Shown piece by piece: positions 52,353 through 61,583 of a DNA stretch of 64,000 bases. Numbering within the stretch: position 1 is the first letter of the stretch; the number at the start of each line of letters is the position of its first letter. The DNA comes from DATASD01 sp035276765 (GTDB lineage: Bacteria > Patescibacteriota > Saccharimonadia > Saccharimonadales > UBA4665): assembly GCA_035276765.1 (NCBI GenBank), contig DATELH010000002.1:496001-560000 (forward strand), written 5' to 3'. The notes under the pieces were generated by a model, which saw only the letters and a program-made list of their open reading frames with translations, had not been told where the DNA came from and did not search any database. The translations under genes and the position numbers were made by a program.

Positions 52353-53348
52353 TTACCTAAGCTCCAGCAGCGCGCCCAGGAGTGCCGCCCCATCATGCCG
52401 GATCAGCGAGCGTTGCGCGGCCAGTGGGTCGCCTTCCGAAATTGCCACTGTTTTAGTGGACAATAGTGGCTTGCCGATAGCCCGGTAATGGACGGCTTTC
52501 AAGTTTTGGGCATCCACCTCAACCAAGTATTCGCCCTCGCGCACATAGGTTTCGGGGAGGCCACCTGCCGGTTCGGCGGTATTATATATGACCGTGTCGA
52601 GCACCGGGCCGCCAGCAAAACGTTCGATTTCTGCGGCATGGTCAGCCACGTCAAAACCATCCGTCTGTCCGGGTTTAACTACTAAGTTACAGATGTACAC
52701 TTTGTGCGCTTTGGATTTTTGGAGCGCATCGGCAACGCCGTCAACAGTCAAAAGCGGCCCGAGAGAAGTATATAGGTCGCCGGGTGCAAAAATCACCATG
52801 TCGGCGGCGGCAATTGCCGCAAGGGCGTCGGGGTTAATGGCTGCGCGCGGCTCCAGGGTGAGCCGCGGCTTGCTTCCCGAACCATTAAAGCGCAACGTGT
52901 CGATGTTGTGCTCGCCGCGCACCCGAAACTCGTCGGAAACTTCGAGCATGAGCCGGACATTATCGAGCGTGATCGGTATTACCCGTCCTTGGGCGTCCAA
53001 CACTTCACTAGCCGTTTCCACGGCTTCGGCAAAACTGCCCGTGAGTTTTTCGAGCGCAGTCAAAAATAAATTGCCGAACGAGTGGCCAGCCAACATTCCT
53101 TCTTCGAATCGATAATTAAACAAGTCGCGCACCTTGGGCGAGCGCGCGAGCGCGACCAAACATTGCCGTACATCGCCGGGCGGCAGTACGCCAAGCTCGT
53201 CGCGCAAAACCCCGGTTGAACCTCCGTCGTCGGCCATTGTTACCAGTGCCGTGAGATTTTTGAATTTCGGCTTGAGAGCTTCGAGCAACATAAAACTGCC
53301 TGTTCCGCCACCAATGACAACAATGCGGGAATCTTCGGTGAATGCCAT
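52353..53348 (-). CDS. yvcK: YvcK/CofD-like gluconeogenesis factor
   Basis: A 331-residue protein. RIVVIGGGTGSFMLLEALK near the N-terminus is the nucleotide-sugar-binding loop, and VTMADDGGSTGVLRDELG with LPPGDVRQC is the YvcK/CofD signature. Bacillus YvcK binds UDP-GlcNAc and is needed for cell shape on gluconeogenic media. WhiA and RapZ, common neighbours in Firmicutes, are absent. The ATG at 53348 (MAFTEDSR) is preferred to one 13 codons upstream. Confidence 0.9.
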   Translation of the reverse strand: MAFTEDSRIVVIGGGTGSFMLLEALKPKFKNLTALVTMADDGGSTGVLRDELGVLPPGDVRQCLVALARSPKVRDLFNYRFEEGMLAGHSFGNLFLTALEKLTGSFAEAVETASEVLDAQGRVIPITLDNVRLMLEVSDEFRVRGEHNIDTLRFNGSGSKPRLTLEPRAAINPDALAAIAAADMVIFAPGDLYTSLGPLLTVDGVADALQKSKAHKVYICNLVVKPGQTDGFDVADHAAEIERFAGGPVLDTVIYNTAEPAGGLPETYVREGEYLVEVDAQNLKAVHYRAIGKPLLSTKTVAISEGDPLAAQRSLIRHDGAALLGALLELR

Positions 53349-53396
53349 TGTTTTATGGTATCGGTTTGACGGGCACAAGGCAAACAATAAAAACTA

Positions 53397-53424
53397 TTGC
53401 ATAATATATATTTCGGAGTACAAT
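53397..53424 (+). promoter_or_regulatory. Promoter of the exported-protein gene at 53460
   Basis: TTGCAT (53397-53402), 16 bp, TACAAT (53419-53424). The leader of about 30 nt carries AAGGAG, 8 nt before the ATG. Confidence 0.6.
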
Positions 53425-53459
53425 ACACATCCAATATGTACCGTGTGAAGGAGTGAGTT

Positions 53460-53975
53460 ATGGGATTATCAAACAAAACTAAGGCGATTGCCGTTGCCGG
53501 CACCGCCGGTCTTGCATTTGCAGCCGTAGGCGCCAACAAAATCGGGTTGATTGGCGAACATGACTTTACGCCTACTCTTACCCAAGAAACGACTGATGCG
53601 TTGCACAATGGCGGCAAAGGTTTTAGCACGCTCTTTTTGCACACCCAGGACATGGCCAAGCCAGTGACCCCGCAGATCATCGACGAGGCCGTCGGCATTA
53701 TGCAGGAGCGCATTGGCGACAAGTCTTCCGAGGCTCGCGCGTTGGGCTATTGCAGTATTGCGCTCGCGAACGAGTTGTGGCAGCACGGCACGGGCCCTAC
53801 TCGCCAAAAAGTTATTCAGGAATCTGCAGCGTTTTCGTTCGAGAATGGCGCCAAAAACATGCCGCCAACACTTGCCGATGACTGCCGACGCGTTGATGTC
53901 GAGCTATTGCCTGCGGTCAGCGTCCCTATTTTCCCCGTTCCATCAGACGCCCAAGCAGCCAGCAAATCGCAGTAG
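53460..53975 (+). CDS. Hypothetical exported or membrane-anchored protein
   Basis: A 171-residue protein with a Lys-containing N-terminus and an Ala/Gly-rich hydrophobic stretch (about 8-26) that could be a signal peptide or anchor. The rest is helical with two Cys and ends in a Pro/Ala/Ser-rich tail. No family recognised. It has a good AAGGAG site. Its TAG abuts the TTA of the convergent helicase stop. Confidence 0.6.
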   Translation: MGLSNKTKAIAVAGTAGLAFAAVGANKIGLIGEHDFTPTLTQETTDALHNGGKGFSTLFLHTQDMAKPVTPQIIDEAVGIMQERIGDKSSEARALGYCSIALANELWQHGTGPTRQKVIQESAAFSFENGAKNMPPTLADDCRRVDVELLPAVSVPIFPVPSDAQAASKSQ

Positions 53976-55514
53976 TTATTTAGATATCGTTACATCTTCG
54001 CCGAATAGCTTTTCGAGCCGTTTGCGAATAGAACCCGGATGGCGGCCAAAAACTTTGGTTAACTCCTGTAAATTTGTCTTTTTCTTGAACAATTTTTGTA
54101 GTCGATCATCATCGGCCGCACTCCAGGGCCGATACGCGTTCGGGTAGGTTTCGCGCATTTTGGCAAGCTTTTCGGTCCAGGCCGTCCCGGTGCCCTGTTT
54201 CTTTTTGGACGAAGGCGTTGGTTTGGCTTGCTTGCGTTGCTCGGCTTTGGCTTGCAAGTGGGCAAATTTTTCGCGGGCGACGGCTGTATTTTTGCGCAAG
54301 GTTTTGTCGATTTCGAGCGCTTCGGGACTAACTTTGAGCGCCATGTTATTGATGCCGCTCAAGCTGAGCGTATCAAGCGTGCGCAACCGCGACAGCGCCA
54401 CATACCCCATGCCTTCCACAAACGCCCGGCGCAAATCGATGCGCGCCGCGTCGAGCGTCATGCCCTGGCTCTTGTGCACCGTGATCGCCCACGCCAAACG
54501 CAGCGGCAATTGCGTAATCGACGCCCGCTTTTTGTCGCCATCGCGAAGCTCCCATGTTTCAGGACGTATGGTTAGCTCACGGCCGCTGTGCAATCGGATA
54601 CGCGGATAGTCCGTACCCTCTTCAAAACCGACCACCATGCCGAGCGAACCGTTAGCATAGCTCTTGTCTTGGCTGTTTTTAATACACATGACCAGCGCGC
54701 CTTTTTTGAGTACCAAATTTTCCGTGGCGAGACAGGAACGCTTGAGCGAATCAACGTAATTGGCCTTGCCGGTCGTTTCCATTTCGTATAAATACGCGTC
54801 GCCCGGCAGGGCTTCGAGGCGGGCGGTATTGACGGCATCGACGTTCACGTTCGTGGTATGAAGCTCAGTTATTTCTTGACCAGCCGCAAGTTCAGCCTTC
54901 AGGCGGCCAAGCAGTTGCTCGGCGTGTCGGCGTCGGATGTCGCCTCCGCGCAAGGCGTTTAAAATTTCGAGAAAAGTATCGTCGTCCTGCCGGTGCTGCT
55001 CTTCGAGATAACAAATAACTGGGTCGAGCGCTTGCCAGACTGTCGCGTTCACCACAAAACCACCACTTGGCCCATCACCTCGGTTGATTGGTGGTAGTTG
55101 GAAAAAATCACCACACAAAATAACCTGTACGCCGCCAAACGGCTGCTCGTTGCCTCGCACTTTGCGTAAAATTTGGTCGACCATATCGAGCCGATAATCA
55201 TGCAGCATGGAAATTTCGTCAACGATCAATACGTCTGTTTTTTGGATGGTTTCACGGCGCGCTTTGCTGAGGTTTTCATGGAACCGCGGCGGCAAGTTAT
55301 CTAGGATGCCGATGCCGCTCCAGGCGTGGATGGTAGTGCCACCCAGATGTGTTGCCGCAAGGCCTGTGGTGGCGGTGACAGTCACCTTTTTACCTTCATC
55401 GCGCGCCAGCTTAATAAATTGGTTCAGCACATAGGTCTTGCCCGAACCAGCTGCGCCGGTGAGCAAAACATTTTCGCCCGAAAGCATAATCTCAAGTGCT
55501 AATCCCTGCTCCAT
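53976..55514 (-). CDS. PIF1-like SF1B helicase with C-terminal helix-turn-helix-like domain
   Basis: A 512-residue ATPase. The Walker A is LTGAAGSGKTYVL, then TATTGLAATHLGGTTIHAW (motif Ia), VLIVDEISML (motif II), VILCGDFFQLPPI (motif III), and AWAITVHKSQGMTLD with YVALSRLR (motifs V and VI). These are PIF1/RecD2-type motifs. After a Lys/Gln-rich linker (about 405-445), the last 60 residues (WSAADDDRLQKLFKKKTNLQ, then GRHPGSIRKRLEKL) look like a Myb/HTH DNA-binding unit. TATACT at 55521-55526 ends 6 nt before the ATG. Confidence 0.85.
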   Translation of the reverse strand: MEQGLALEIMLSGENVLLTGAAGSGKTYVLNQFIKLARDEGKKVTVTATTGLAATHLGGTTIHAWSGIGILDNLPPRFHENLSKARRETIQKTDVLIVDEISMLHDYRLDMVDQILRKVRGNEQPFGGVQVILCGDFFQLPPINRGDGPSGGFVVNATVWQALDPVICYLEEQHRQDDDTFLEILNALRGGDIRRRHAEQLLGRLKAELAAGQEITELHTTNVNVDAVNTARLEALPGDAYLYEMETTGKANYVDSLKRSCLATENLVLKKGALVMCIKNSQDKSYANGSLGMVVGFEEGTDYPRIRLHSGRELTIRPETWELRDGDKKRASITQLPLRLAWAITVHKSQGMTLDAARIDLRRAFVEGMGYVALSRLRTLDTLSLSGINNMALKVSPEALEIDKTLRKNTAVAREKFAHLQAKAEQRKQAKPTPSSKKKQGTGTAWTEKLAKMRETYPNAYRPWSAADDDRLQKLFKKKTNLQELTKVFGRHPGSIRKRLEKLFGEDVTISK

Positions 55515-55537
55515 CCGCCTAGTATAGCAGGCGGTGC

Positions 55538-56191
55538 TTACGCCGCGCGCAAATTTGGCAGGCTTAGTTTACCCAAAATATACTCGATATGCGCCGCAGT
55601 GTACTGTGCTTGCAACTCGTTTTGCTCGACGCGGGCGCGGCGACGGCTTCGCCAAAAATGTGCCATGCCGGTGCGGATGGCTCGCAGCGTCGATATATGA
55701 TGCAAAACTTCCTGGGTTTCATCACCGGCCACTGTTATTAAGCGCACCTCGTTTCGGCGCGCAACATCGGGATAAAACGAATTTACGCCATACTCCCATA
55801 AAACAAAAAGGAGCGCCCTATCGGCACTCCCCATGTTTGTTTGTTTTTCGGACGCAAGCGACGTGACAAGCTCGCTGCCCTGCGGTACGTTTTCCCGGAC
55901 GTACCGCAGGGCTCGCCCAGGCTCTAGCTGGGTAATAGTAAGTTGGGAAAGCGAAAACGCCAGCCCTGCCCGGCGCATACCAAGACCTGACGTACCGGCA
56001 TAGGCGTTCATTTCGTAAAATTGCAGGGTATTTTCATTGGGGATATCTACGTCGCCTGGCCAAGAAAGATGTTGGTGCTCGGGATCGTGACCAAAAGTTG
56101 CATCAATGTCATATGTGGCGTCGCGCAACCCATTAAACAAGTCCTCGGTGAGGTCGGTACTTGCTTGCAGCCGAAGAAGTTGCTCGTCCAT
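55538..56191 (-). CDS. Hypothetical protein
   Basis: A 217-residue soluble protein I do not recognise. Segments such as RALLFVLWEYGVNSFYPDVARR and TLRAIRTGMAHFWRSRRRARVE look like well-formed helices; the latter is strongly basic. A TATAAT box lies 9 nt before the ATG at 56191, so upstream in-frame codons are not used. Confidence 0.6.
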   Translation of the reverse strand: MDEQLLRLQASTDLTEDLFNGLRDATYDIDATFGHDPEHQHLSWPGDVDIPNENTLQFYEMNAYAGTSGLGMRRAGLAFSLSQLTITQLEPGRALRYVRENVPQGSELVTSLASEKQTNMGSADRALLFVLWEYGVNSFYPDVARRNEVRLITVAGDETQEVLHHISTLRAIRTGMAHFWRSRRRARVEQNELQAQYTAAHIEYILGKLSLPNLRAA

Positions 56192-56288
56192 CAAAATGAT
56201 ATTATAGCAGGTTTTGAAAAATAGTTTTCCACAGATTCTTGCAAAAACATACCCTCGCCGGGCAAAGTATGGTACGCTCCCGCCTGAA

Positions 56289-56957
56289 ATGGCAAGTAAA
56301 TATCGAAGAATCACCGAACTACCGGTTGCGGACCGTCCGCGTGAGAAGTTGCAGCGCAAGGGGGCACAGGCGCTATCCGACTTTGAATTGCTCGAAGTTA
56401 TGGTCGGCAATGGCAACGGCCGCAACGATGTAGGCGCTATTGCACGGCAACTGCAACGTGCACTCCGAAGCAACGAGTTTATGACGCTCGAAAGCCTCAC
56501 CAGCTTGCGCGGCGTAAATACAGCTCAGGCCGGCAAACTGTTAGCGGCGCTCGAAATCGCAAAGCGGCACCTGGTACGAAATGCTCTGCCCGTCCGCACG
56601 CAAGAAGAAATCTTAGGCCGGCTGGCTGAATTGCGCAGCAAACAACAAGAACACTTTGTGTGTTTGTCGCTTGATGGGGGCCAGCGGCTCATCGCCCAGC
56701 GCACCGTTACGATCGGCACGCTCGATACAGTGCTCGCACATCCACGCGAAGTGTTTTCCGACCCGATCGTGGAGCGTGCCGCAAGTATTTTAGTAGCCCA
56801 CAATCACCCATCGGACGAAGCCGAGCCCAGCGAAAAAGACGTGGCGCTCACCCAACAGCTCATAGCAGCCGGACAACTGCTGGGCATTCCGCTTCGCGAC
56901 CACATTATCATTACCAGGACCGACCATTTCAGTTTTAAACAACACCACATGATTTAG
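56289..56957 (+). CDS. radC: RadC family JAMM/MPN+ protein
   Basis: A 222-residue protein. The N-terminal helix-hairpin-helix region (ITELPVADRPREKL, LRGVNTAQAGKLLAALEIAKR) is followed by the RadC JAMM domain with VAHNHPSDEAEPSEKDVALTQ, which holds the metal-binding His pair and Asp. The usual Gly after HPS is Asp here. The function of RadC is debated; links to repair or transformation have been proposed. The ATG at 56289 fits the family start. Confidence 0.9.
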   Translation: MASKYRRITELPVADRPREKLQRKGAQALSDFELLEVMVGNGNGRNDVGAIARQLQRALRSNEFMTLESLTSLRGVNTAQAGKLLAALEIAKRHLVRNALPVRTQEEILGRLAELRSKQQEHFVCLSLDGGQRLIAQRTVTIGTLDTVLAHPREVFSDPIVERAASILVAHNHPSDEAEPSEKDVALTQQLIAAGQLLGIPLRDHIIITRTDHFSFKQHHMI

Positions 56958-56970
56958 TACCGGGGGACAA

Positions 56971-58002
56971 ATGATGAACGTTCAGGAACCACAAGCTAGA
57001 CATTACCTTGAAGTACGTCCCGCCCGGCGAACCATGAATGATGGCCTTGCTTCCGATCTCGCCAAACACCTTCATACGCGGCAACACCTTGGCGCTGCGG
57101 TCATCGTAACGGGCGAACCGCTCAAACTCCTGGCCGTAGTGCGCAAACAATGGTTTAAGCTGGCCCGACAGCTGCAACGCGAACGCGCCGGCACGGTAAA
57201 CGCCCAAAAAATCCTGCATCTCACCTACGCCGTAACGCGCATGCACAACCTCACGTTTGTCGCTAAAACACCGGAGCAACGCCCTGACGCCAGCGTCTTT
57301 TTTGTGCGCGCCAAACAGCTGCGCAATGCACCACCGCGATGTTACAGCCTGTACCTTACCGAAGCTGTCGAGGCGGAGCACTTGAACCAGTATCTGTATG
57401 ATTTGCCTGGCAGTAGCCTGGTGGTTGATTACGTCAATGCCACCGCTCGCTTGGCCGAGCTTTTTAGCTCCAAGGAGGCCCTCAACGAGCAAGTCCACAA
57501 CCGCTGGCGGCACGTTCTCGATTTTTTACGACAGCTGCAAATTGATATAACAACCCTCGCCCAGAAGGCCGGCGCAAAACCCAGTTCGCTCGACGAAGCA
57601 ATTGATTCACTCCTCGACTACAGTGATGACTTTTTGCGTGTCGCCGGCTTTTTTCAGCACGCATTCCAATTGGCACAGCCTCTAGAGCCACCCCGCGACA
57701 TCCAGCGCGAATATAACACCCTCACGCTCCTTGCCCACCGGGTACAAACCCTGCATACTGGCAAGCTCAGTGAATATCTCGATTCAATCGTGGCCGACAA
57801 TTCGTTCTTTTTGCGTCATCCCGGCGGTGTCGACCGTAATCGCCAAGGAGAGCTCGCCATGGTGCTGGCATATCACAAAAAAGCCGGTCACCGGCGCATC
57901 CACCAAAAGCTCAGCAACATTTCGAGCCATGCCTACCCTTCCAGCGAGTGGCAACGACATCCAGTCACTACACTAACCCTCGCTCGCGGTCCCACAGCAT
58001 AA
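56971..58002 (+). CDS. Hypothetical protein
   Basis: A 343-residue soluble, helix-rich protein, 13 nt after radC. Two ATGs are adjacent (56971, 56974). The N-terminal 160 residues are mixed, with a SLYLTEAVEAEHLNQYLYDL stretch, and the rest is long helices (EQVHNRWRHVLDFLRQLQID). No family recognised. The last 35 nt overlap the convergent gene 57968-58564. Confidence 0.6.
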   Translation: MMNVQEPQARHYLEVRPARRTMNDGLASDLAKHLHTRQHLGAAVIVTGEPLKLLAVVRKQWFKLARQLQRERAGTVNAQKILHLTYAVTRMHNLTFVAKTPEQRPDASVFFVRAKQLRNAPPRCYSLYLTEAVEAEHLNQYLYDLPGSSLVVDYVNATARLAELFSSKEALNEQVHNRWRHVLDFLRQLQIDITTLAQKAGAKPSSLDEAIDSLLDYSDDFLRVAGFFQHAFQLAQPLEPPRDIQREYNTLTLLAHRVQTLHTGKLSEYLDSIVADNSFFLRHPGGVDRNRQGELAMVLAYHKKAGHRRIHQKLSNISSHAYPSSEWQRHPVTTLTLARGPTA

Positions 58003-58564
58003 CTTCGTCGTCATAACGTTGAAGCGACTCGAGGGTATAAAGTTCCCCATCGAGCTGCCCCATCTCGTATGGTACTACGTCGTGCCATAACGCCTCTGGA
58101 CCTCCGTCGGGATAGGTTATCCAATCCGGCAAGTCAAGCGAATGCTGCCGCTGTGCTTCTACACCGGAATGCACATAGCGGCGAAACATAAACGAACTGA
58201 GCATAAGCCAGCGCCCCTCGAGGTCGTACTGCCGTAGCGTCAGGAAATATTGCTCGGCAACATGGCGCACCGGCTCTCGGTAGGCAACATGCAAAATGGA
58301 TAGCCCGGTACGCTGCCGCGGCTCCTTCCCCCAGACGAGCGAAACCTTAAACTCTCGTTCGTAACGGTGTTGCTGGACTAAGCCATCGGTGTCAATGCTA
58401 CAGCCGGTTTGCGCTTCACCCATTATGTCGTCCACGCGCTCGAGCGTAATTTCGATCAGCTCTTCGAGCGCCATCGACGCTGTATCGTACTCACGATACC
58501 GCTGGGCACGTATAGTAGGGTCTGCCACGTGTTTGCCAATCGGGCCATATTCTGTGCTCATCAT
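57968..58564 (-). CDS. Hypothetical protein
   Basis: A 198-residue acidic soluble protein without a known family. The centre (EFKVSLVWGKEPRQRTGLSI, then EGRWLMLSSFMFRRY) looks like a beta-sheet core. Two ATGs are adjacent (58564, 58561). A TATAAT box at 58585-58590 would give a leader of about 13 nt. Confidence 0.6.
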   Translation of the reverse strand: MMSTEYGPIGKHVADPTIRAQRYREYDTASMALEELIEITLERVDDIMGEAQTGCSIDTDGLVQQHRYEREFKVSLVWGKEPRQRTGLSILHVAYREPVRHVAEQYFLTLRQYDLEGRWLMLSSFMFRRYVHSGVEAQRQHSLDLPDWITYPDGGPEALWHDVVPYEMGQLDGELYTLESLQRYDDEVMLWDRERGLV

Positions 58565-58616
58565 TTAGCTCTTGTTCCGTCCGCATTATACGCCCGCCCG
58601 AGCCGAAATGTGCTAT

Positions 58617-59639
58617 CTACAAAGATTTCAGCATATCTTCATCACTCGGCGGCTTGAGTAAACGTTTGCTTTTGATCTCGTAGCGCAAGCCCGTAAGCAG
58701 TGACTCGATATAGTCGTCGTTGAGCAAGTTTACAAACCGCGTCAGGTCGCCATCGTCCATAATGATGATCGCGCCAGCTTCGTCCACCATTAACTCAACA
58801 CCTAGCTCTTCGGCGTGATCGACCAAATCGTCTTGTCTGATCTGGCTGGGCTCGATTTTTTGCAGTTTTTTGATGGTGGCACGTTTGCCTTTCACAAGCG
58901 ACTGCAGGCTGGCGCCGTCAGCAAAACTGAGTTTAAAGTGTTCTTCGATCTCGCGCACTTTCTTTTCGGCGATGCTTGCCTCTTTGGCATCATAGCCAAA
59001 CAACGCCTTTAATTTGCCTTGGTTAAACACGTATAAATCTTGCTCAATCACGAGCAAATGGTTTTCGGTAGGAATACGCAGCGCCGCGTCGGCGTCGAAT
59101 GGCACAAATTTGTTATCGCGGATCATCCAGCCGGTTTTACCCTTCATTACCTGTGACTGCGGAAGCGCCTTTACCACATAAAACGACTTTTTCATGTCTG
59201 GGTGCGAGCAGCGCGCCAGCACACCTTTAATGCGCTTAATGTCGTGTTCTTCTTCGTTGAAAAGTTCGATTTCGTGTTCTTGAGTTTTGAGCCAATTCAA
59301 AACTTCAACCAATTTGTCCACGTTTTTGACGCGCGTACGCTGCAATACATGCTCCTCGGCCTCGGCTTCTTCAAAGCCACGTACAATCAGACCCATATCA
59401 GCGCCTTCCAAAATATACTCCAAGATTTCGTCGATAAACAACGGCTCCATTTGCTTGGCCAAGCCAGCAGCCCGGTTCGTGCGGTACAGAATATAGTTTT
59501 TATTGAACAAAAACAGCTCGATTTTGAGCTCGTCTTTGTACTGCACCAAGTTATTCGCCCAGGCAAACACATCAGTTGCTTCGTATTTTTCTTCGGCAAC
59601 CGGCGCCAGAATATCCGTAGTGTTTTCGGTTTCGTCCAT
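58617..59639 (-). CDS. DUF4868 / KwaB-like protein
   Basis: A 340-residue protein. The C-terminal half matches what I recall of DUF4868, the KwaB component of the Kiwa anti-phage system: YVFNQGKLKALFGYD, SIAEKKVREIEEHF, KRATIKKLQKI, a DHAEELGVELMVDEAGAIII stretch, and the closing LNDDYIESLLTGLRYEIKSK. In Kiwa, KwaB works with the membrane protein KwaA. No KwaA-like gene is adjacent; an NYN nuclease gene lies upstream on the same strand. A housekeeping role in this lineage is equally possible. The ATG at 59639 begins MDETENTTD; upstream codons are basic and unlike the rest. Confidence 0.65.
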   Translation of the reverse strand: MDETENTTDILAPVAEEKYEATDVFAWANNLVQYKDELKIELFLFNKNYILYRTNRAAGLAKQMEPLFIDEILEYILEGADMGLIVRGFEEAEAEEHVLQRTRVKNVDKLVEVLNWLKTQEHEIELFNEEEHDIKRIKGVLARCSHPDMKKSFYVVKALPQSQVMKGKTGWMIRDNKFVPFDADAALRIPTENHLLVIEQDLYVFNQGKLKALFGYDAKEASIAEKKVREIEEHFKLSFADGASLQSLVKGKRATIKKLQKIEPSQIRQDDLVDHAEELGVELMVDEAGAIIIMDDGDLTRFVNLLNDDYIESLLTGLRYEIKSKRLLKPPSDEDMLKSL

Positions 59640-59746
59640 CTTTTTTATAACTTTCGTTCTACGCCGCGCGGTGGTGGCGTGCTTAATGACTGCAGATATT
59701 CTAGCGAAAAACGCCCGCAAAAACTGCTGTAAAATTCGCCTATGCT

Positions 59747-60349
59747 CTAGCGGTTTTGCTCTGAACGGGCGCGGTTGCCGCGTGGCCGGTCACGGTACGC
59801 AAGCTCACGCCGAAACTGGTCAATCCGCACGATATAGTCTTCGTAAATATTGTACAAACTGGAGTAATGGCCGCTTGGCGCCAACAAATGCAGCAAGCGC
59901 TTTTTCTGCTCCAAGTACTCGACCAGGCAGAAAAAATCACCGTCACCAGACACGATAATCGCCTTGTCGTAATTGCTCATTTCTTTCATGGCCCACAGTA
60001 CAAGTTCTGCGTCGATGTTGCCTTTGACCGGCTTCTTTTCTTCGTGTTCGCCGGAGCGATGCGTGGCATATTCGAGCTCTTTTGGCGTTTCGACCAGCTC
60101 GGGCCGCGGCCGTGTTAAGTCGAATGTCGGTTTGAGCACCACAGCATAGCCAAGGTCATGCATTTGCTCGTACATAAACTCGAACTCGGGAATGTAACCA
60201 ATAAACATGTAGGCTTTGGTGACGCCGTAACAATCCGCCAAAAACTTGCGGAACTTGCGCCAATCCATTTTCCATCCGAGTTTTTGGACGCCTAAGTTTA
60301 GGTTTTGACTGTCGATAAAAGCGTAGACTCTCGGTTTATCAGCATCCAT
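59747..60349 (-). CDS. NYN-domain (LabA/DUF88-like) protein, putative RNase
   Basis: A 200-residue PIN-like fold protein. VYAFIDSQNLNLG supplies the first acidic residue, KGNIDAELVLWAM the second, and IIVSGDGDFFCLVEYL the third and fourth, so the metal site of NYN nucleases is complete. The C-terminus is an Arg-rich tail (YRDRPRGNRARSEQNR) suited to RNA binding. TATTAT at 60356-60361 ends 6 nt before the ATG. It precedes the KwaB-like gene by 107 nt on the same strand. Confidence 0.85.
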   Translation of the reverse strand: MDADKPRVYAFIDSQNLNLGVQKLGWKMDWRKFRKFLADCYGVTKAYMFIGYIPEFEFMYEQMHDLGYAVVLKPTFDLTRPRPELVETPKELEYATHRSGEHEEKKPVKGNIDAELVLWAMKEMSNYDKAIIVSGDGDFFCLVEYLEQKKRLLHLLAPSGHYSSLYNIYEDYIVRIDQFRRELAYRDRPRGNRARSEQNR

Positions 60350-60376
60350 GTTTCTATAATAGCACTACCTGCTGAG

Positions 60377-60997
60377 CTAAAGCTCAGTTTCACCAAAAGG
60401 AACACCGCGCTTTTTGATGTCGCGCCGTTCGCCAATACGCGTATCAATAAAGAACACCAGCACAGCGCAAATCGTTAGCAAATATACCGGAAAGCCATAG
60501 TTTGCAAACGTCCATTGCTTAATGGTTAGGAGCGTTAGCGCAGAGGTGACGATGCACAGCGCAAACACGAGTGCACTTTCTGATTTTGGATCTTTATATG
60601 CCTTTATAAGTGTCGGCACACCAGCGAGTCCATCTGCGAAAATACTAAATGCAATCGCCACATTGCCGTGCCGCGTAATAAGCCACAACGCGAGGCCGAC
60701 CAGGGACAACGCACCACACCAAAGGTCGAACCGGGTCACTTTCCATACTGATTTTTTGTGCAAAAATGAAGTGATTACGATGAGTAGTGGGCCAAAACCA
60801 GCCATGAACGTGACCACCGACTGTAGCCCCACCCCTTGCTTTATTTCTGCCGCGAACGCAATGAGCGGCGCCAGCGCCCATAAAAACCAGCTCACGCGGT
60901 TCGGCTTGGCTTGGCCACGAACCACAGCCAAAATATAACGACCACTGCCGATCAAACTTAAAATCGGCACCGCCCACAATACCTGGCTATTCAACAT
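60377..60997 (-). CDS. Multi-pass membrane protein, PQ-loop-like
   Basis: A 206-residue protein with about seven hydrophobic helices. The first module, SLIGSGRYILAVVRGQAKPNRVSWFLWA, and the second, FADGLAGVPTLIKAYKDPKSES, look like a duplicated PQ-loop (SWEET-type) three-helix unit. Transport substrate unknown. Its ATG shares one base with the rnhA stop (TAATG), so they are translationally coupled. It is not similar in layout to the four-helix KwaA. Confidence 0.6.
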   Translation of the reverse strand: MLNSQVLWAVPILSLIGSGRYILAVVRGQAKPNRVSWFLWALAPLIAFAAEIKQGVGLQSVVTFMAGFGPLLIVITSFLHKKSVWKVTRFDLWCGALSLVGLALWLITRHGNVAIAFSIFADGLAGVPTLIKAYKDPKSESALVFALCIVTSALTLLTIKQWTFANYGFPVYLLTICAVLVFFIDTRIGERRDIKKRGVPFGETEL

Positions 60998-61437
60998 TAC
61001 GCGCGGGCCTTTCTGGCCAAGATTTTTTTGCGCGCCTCGTTTGCCCAGTGGTCGGCAAGCTCGTTGCCTTCGTGGTTATTGTGGCCGCGCACCCATATTA
61101 GTTTCGCTCGGCCGTTCCGGTACAGCGGGCACACTTCGCGCACGATGTCGAGGTTTTTGATTTCCCCGCCCTTTTTGCGCCAACCGTTCTTTTCCCAAGC
61201 CAATGACCATTTGGTGATAACGTTAATCCAAAATTCGCTGTCGGTGTAAATTTCGCACGGCTCGCCAGCGGCATCTTTGAGCGCGGCAATAATGGCGAAA
61301 CCTTCCATGCGAATGTTCGTGGTTTCGCCGCCGTCGGGTTCACCACCTAGAAAAACGGGATGGCCGTCGCACACTACCGCGAAACCGCCCGGACCGGGGT
61401 TAGGGCTTGCGCTGCCATCAGTGTAATAGGTTATCAT
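60997..61437 (-). CDS. rnhA: Ribonuclease HI
   Basis: A 146-residue enzyme that removes RNA from RNA-DNA hybrids. The catalytic residues are visible: Asp in YYTDGSASPNPGPGG, Glu in RMEGFAIIAAL, Asp in IYTDSEFWIN and the last Asp in NELADHWANEA, with the His in WVRGHNNHEGN. Length is normal. The downstream membrane protein overlaps its stop by 1 nt. Confidence 0.95.
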   Translation of the reverse strand: MITYYTDGSASPNPGPGGFAVVCDGHPVFLGGEPDGGETTNIRMEGFAIIAALKDAAGEPCEIYTDSEFWINVITKWSLAWEKNGWRKKGGEIKNLDIVREVCPLYRNGRAKLIWVRGHNNHEGNELADHWANEARKKILARKARA

Positions 61438-61583
61438 TTCGTCTCTTTCTTTTAGGCTGTGCCTTACATAATAGCATTAATTCGACGCTTGAGCCGGCAC
61501 ACAAACAATGCGGTTTCATTGCAATCAAAAGCGGACTCGCGAGAAATGGTGGCAAGCGTTCGATTAACTGGTACACTAATACC

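Noticed and set aside
58617..60997. Complete Kiwa defence system (KwaA plus KwaB)
   Set aside because: The nearby membrane protein has about seven helices with a PQ-loop-like duplication and is coupled to rnhA, unlike the four-helix KwaA.
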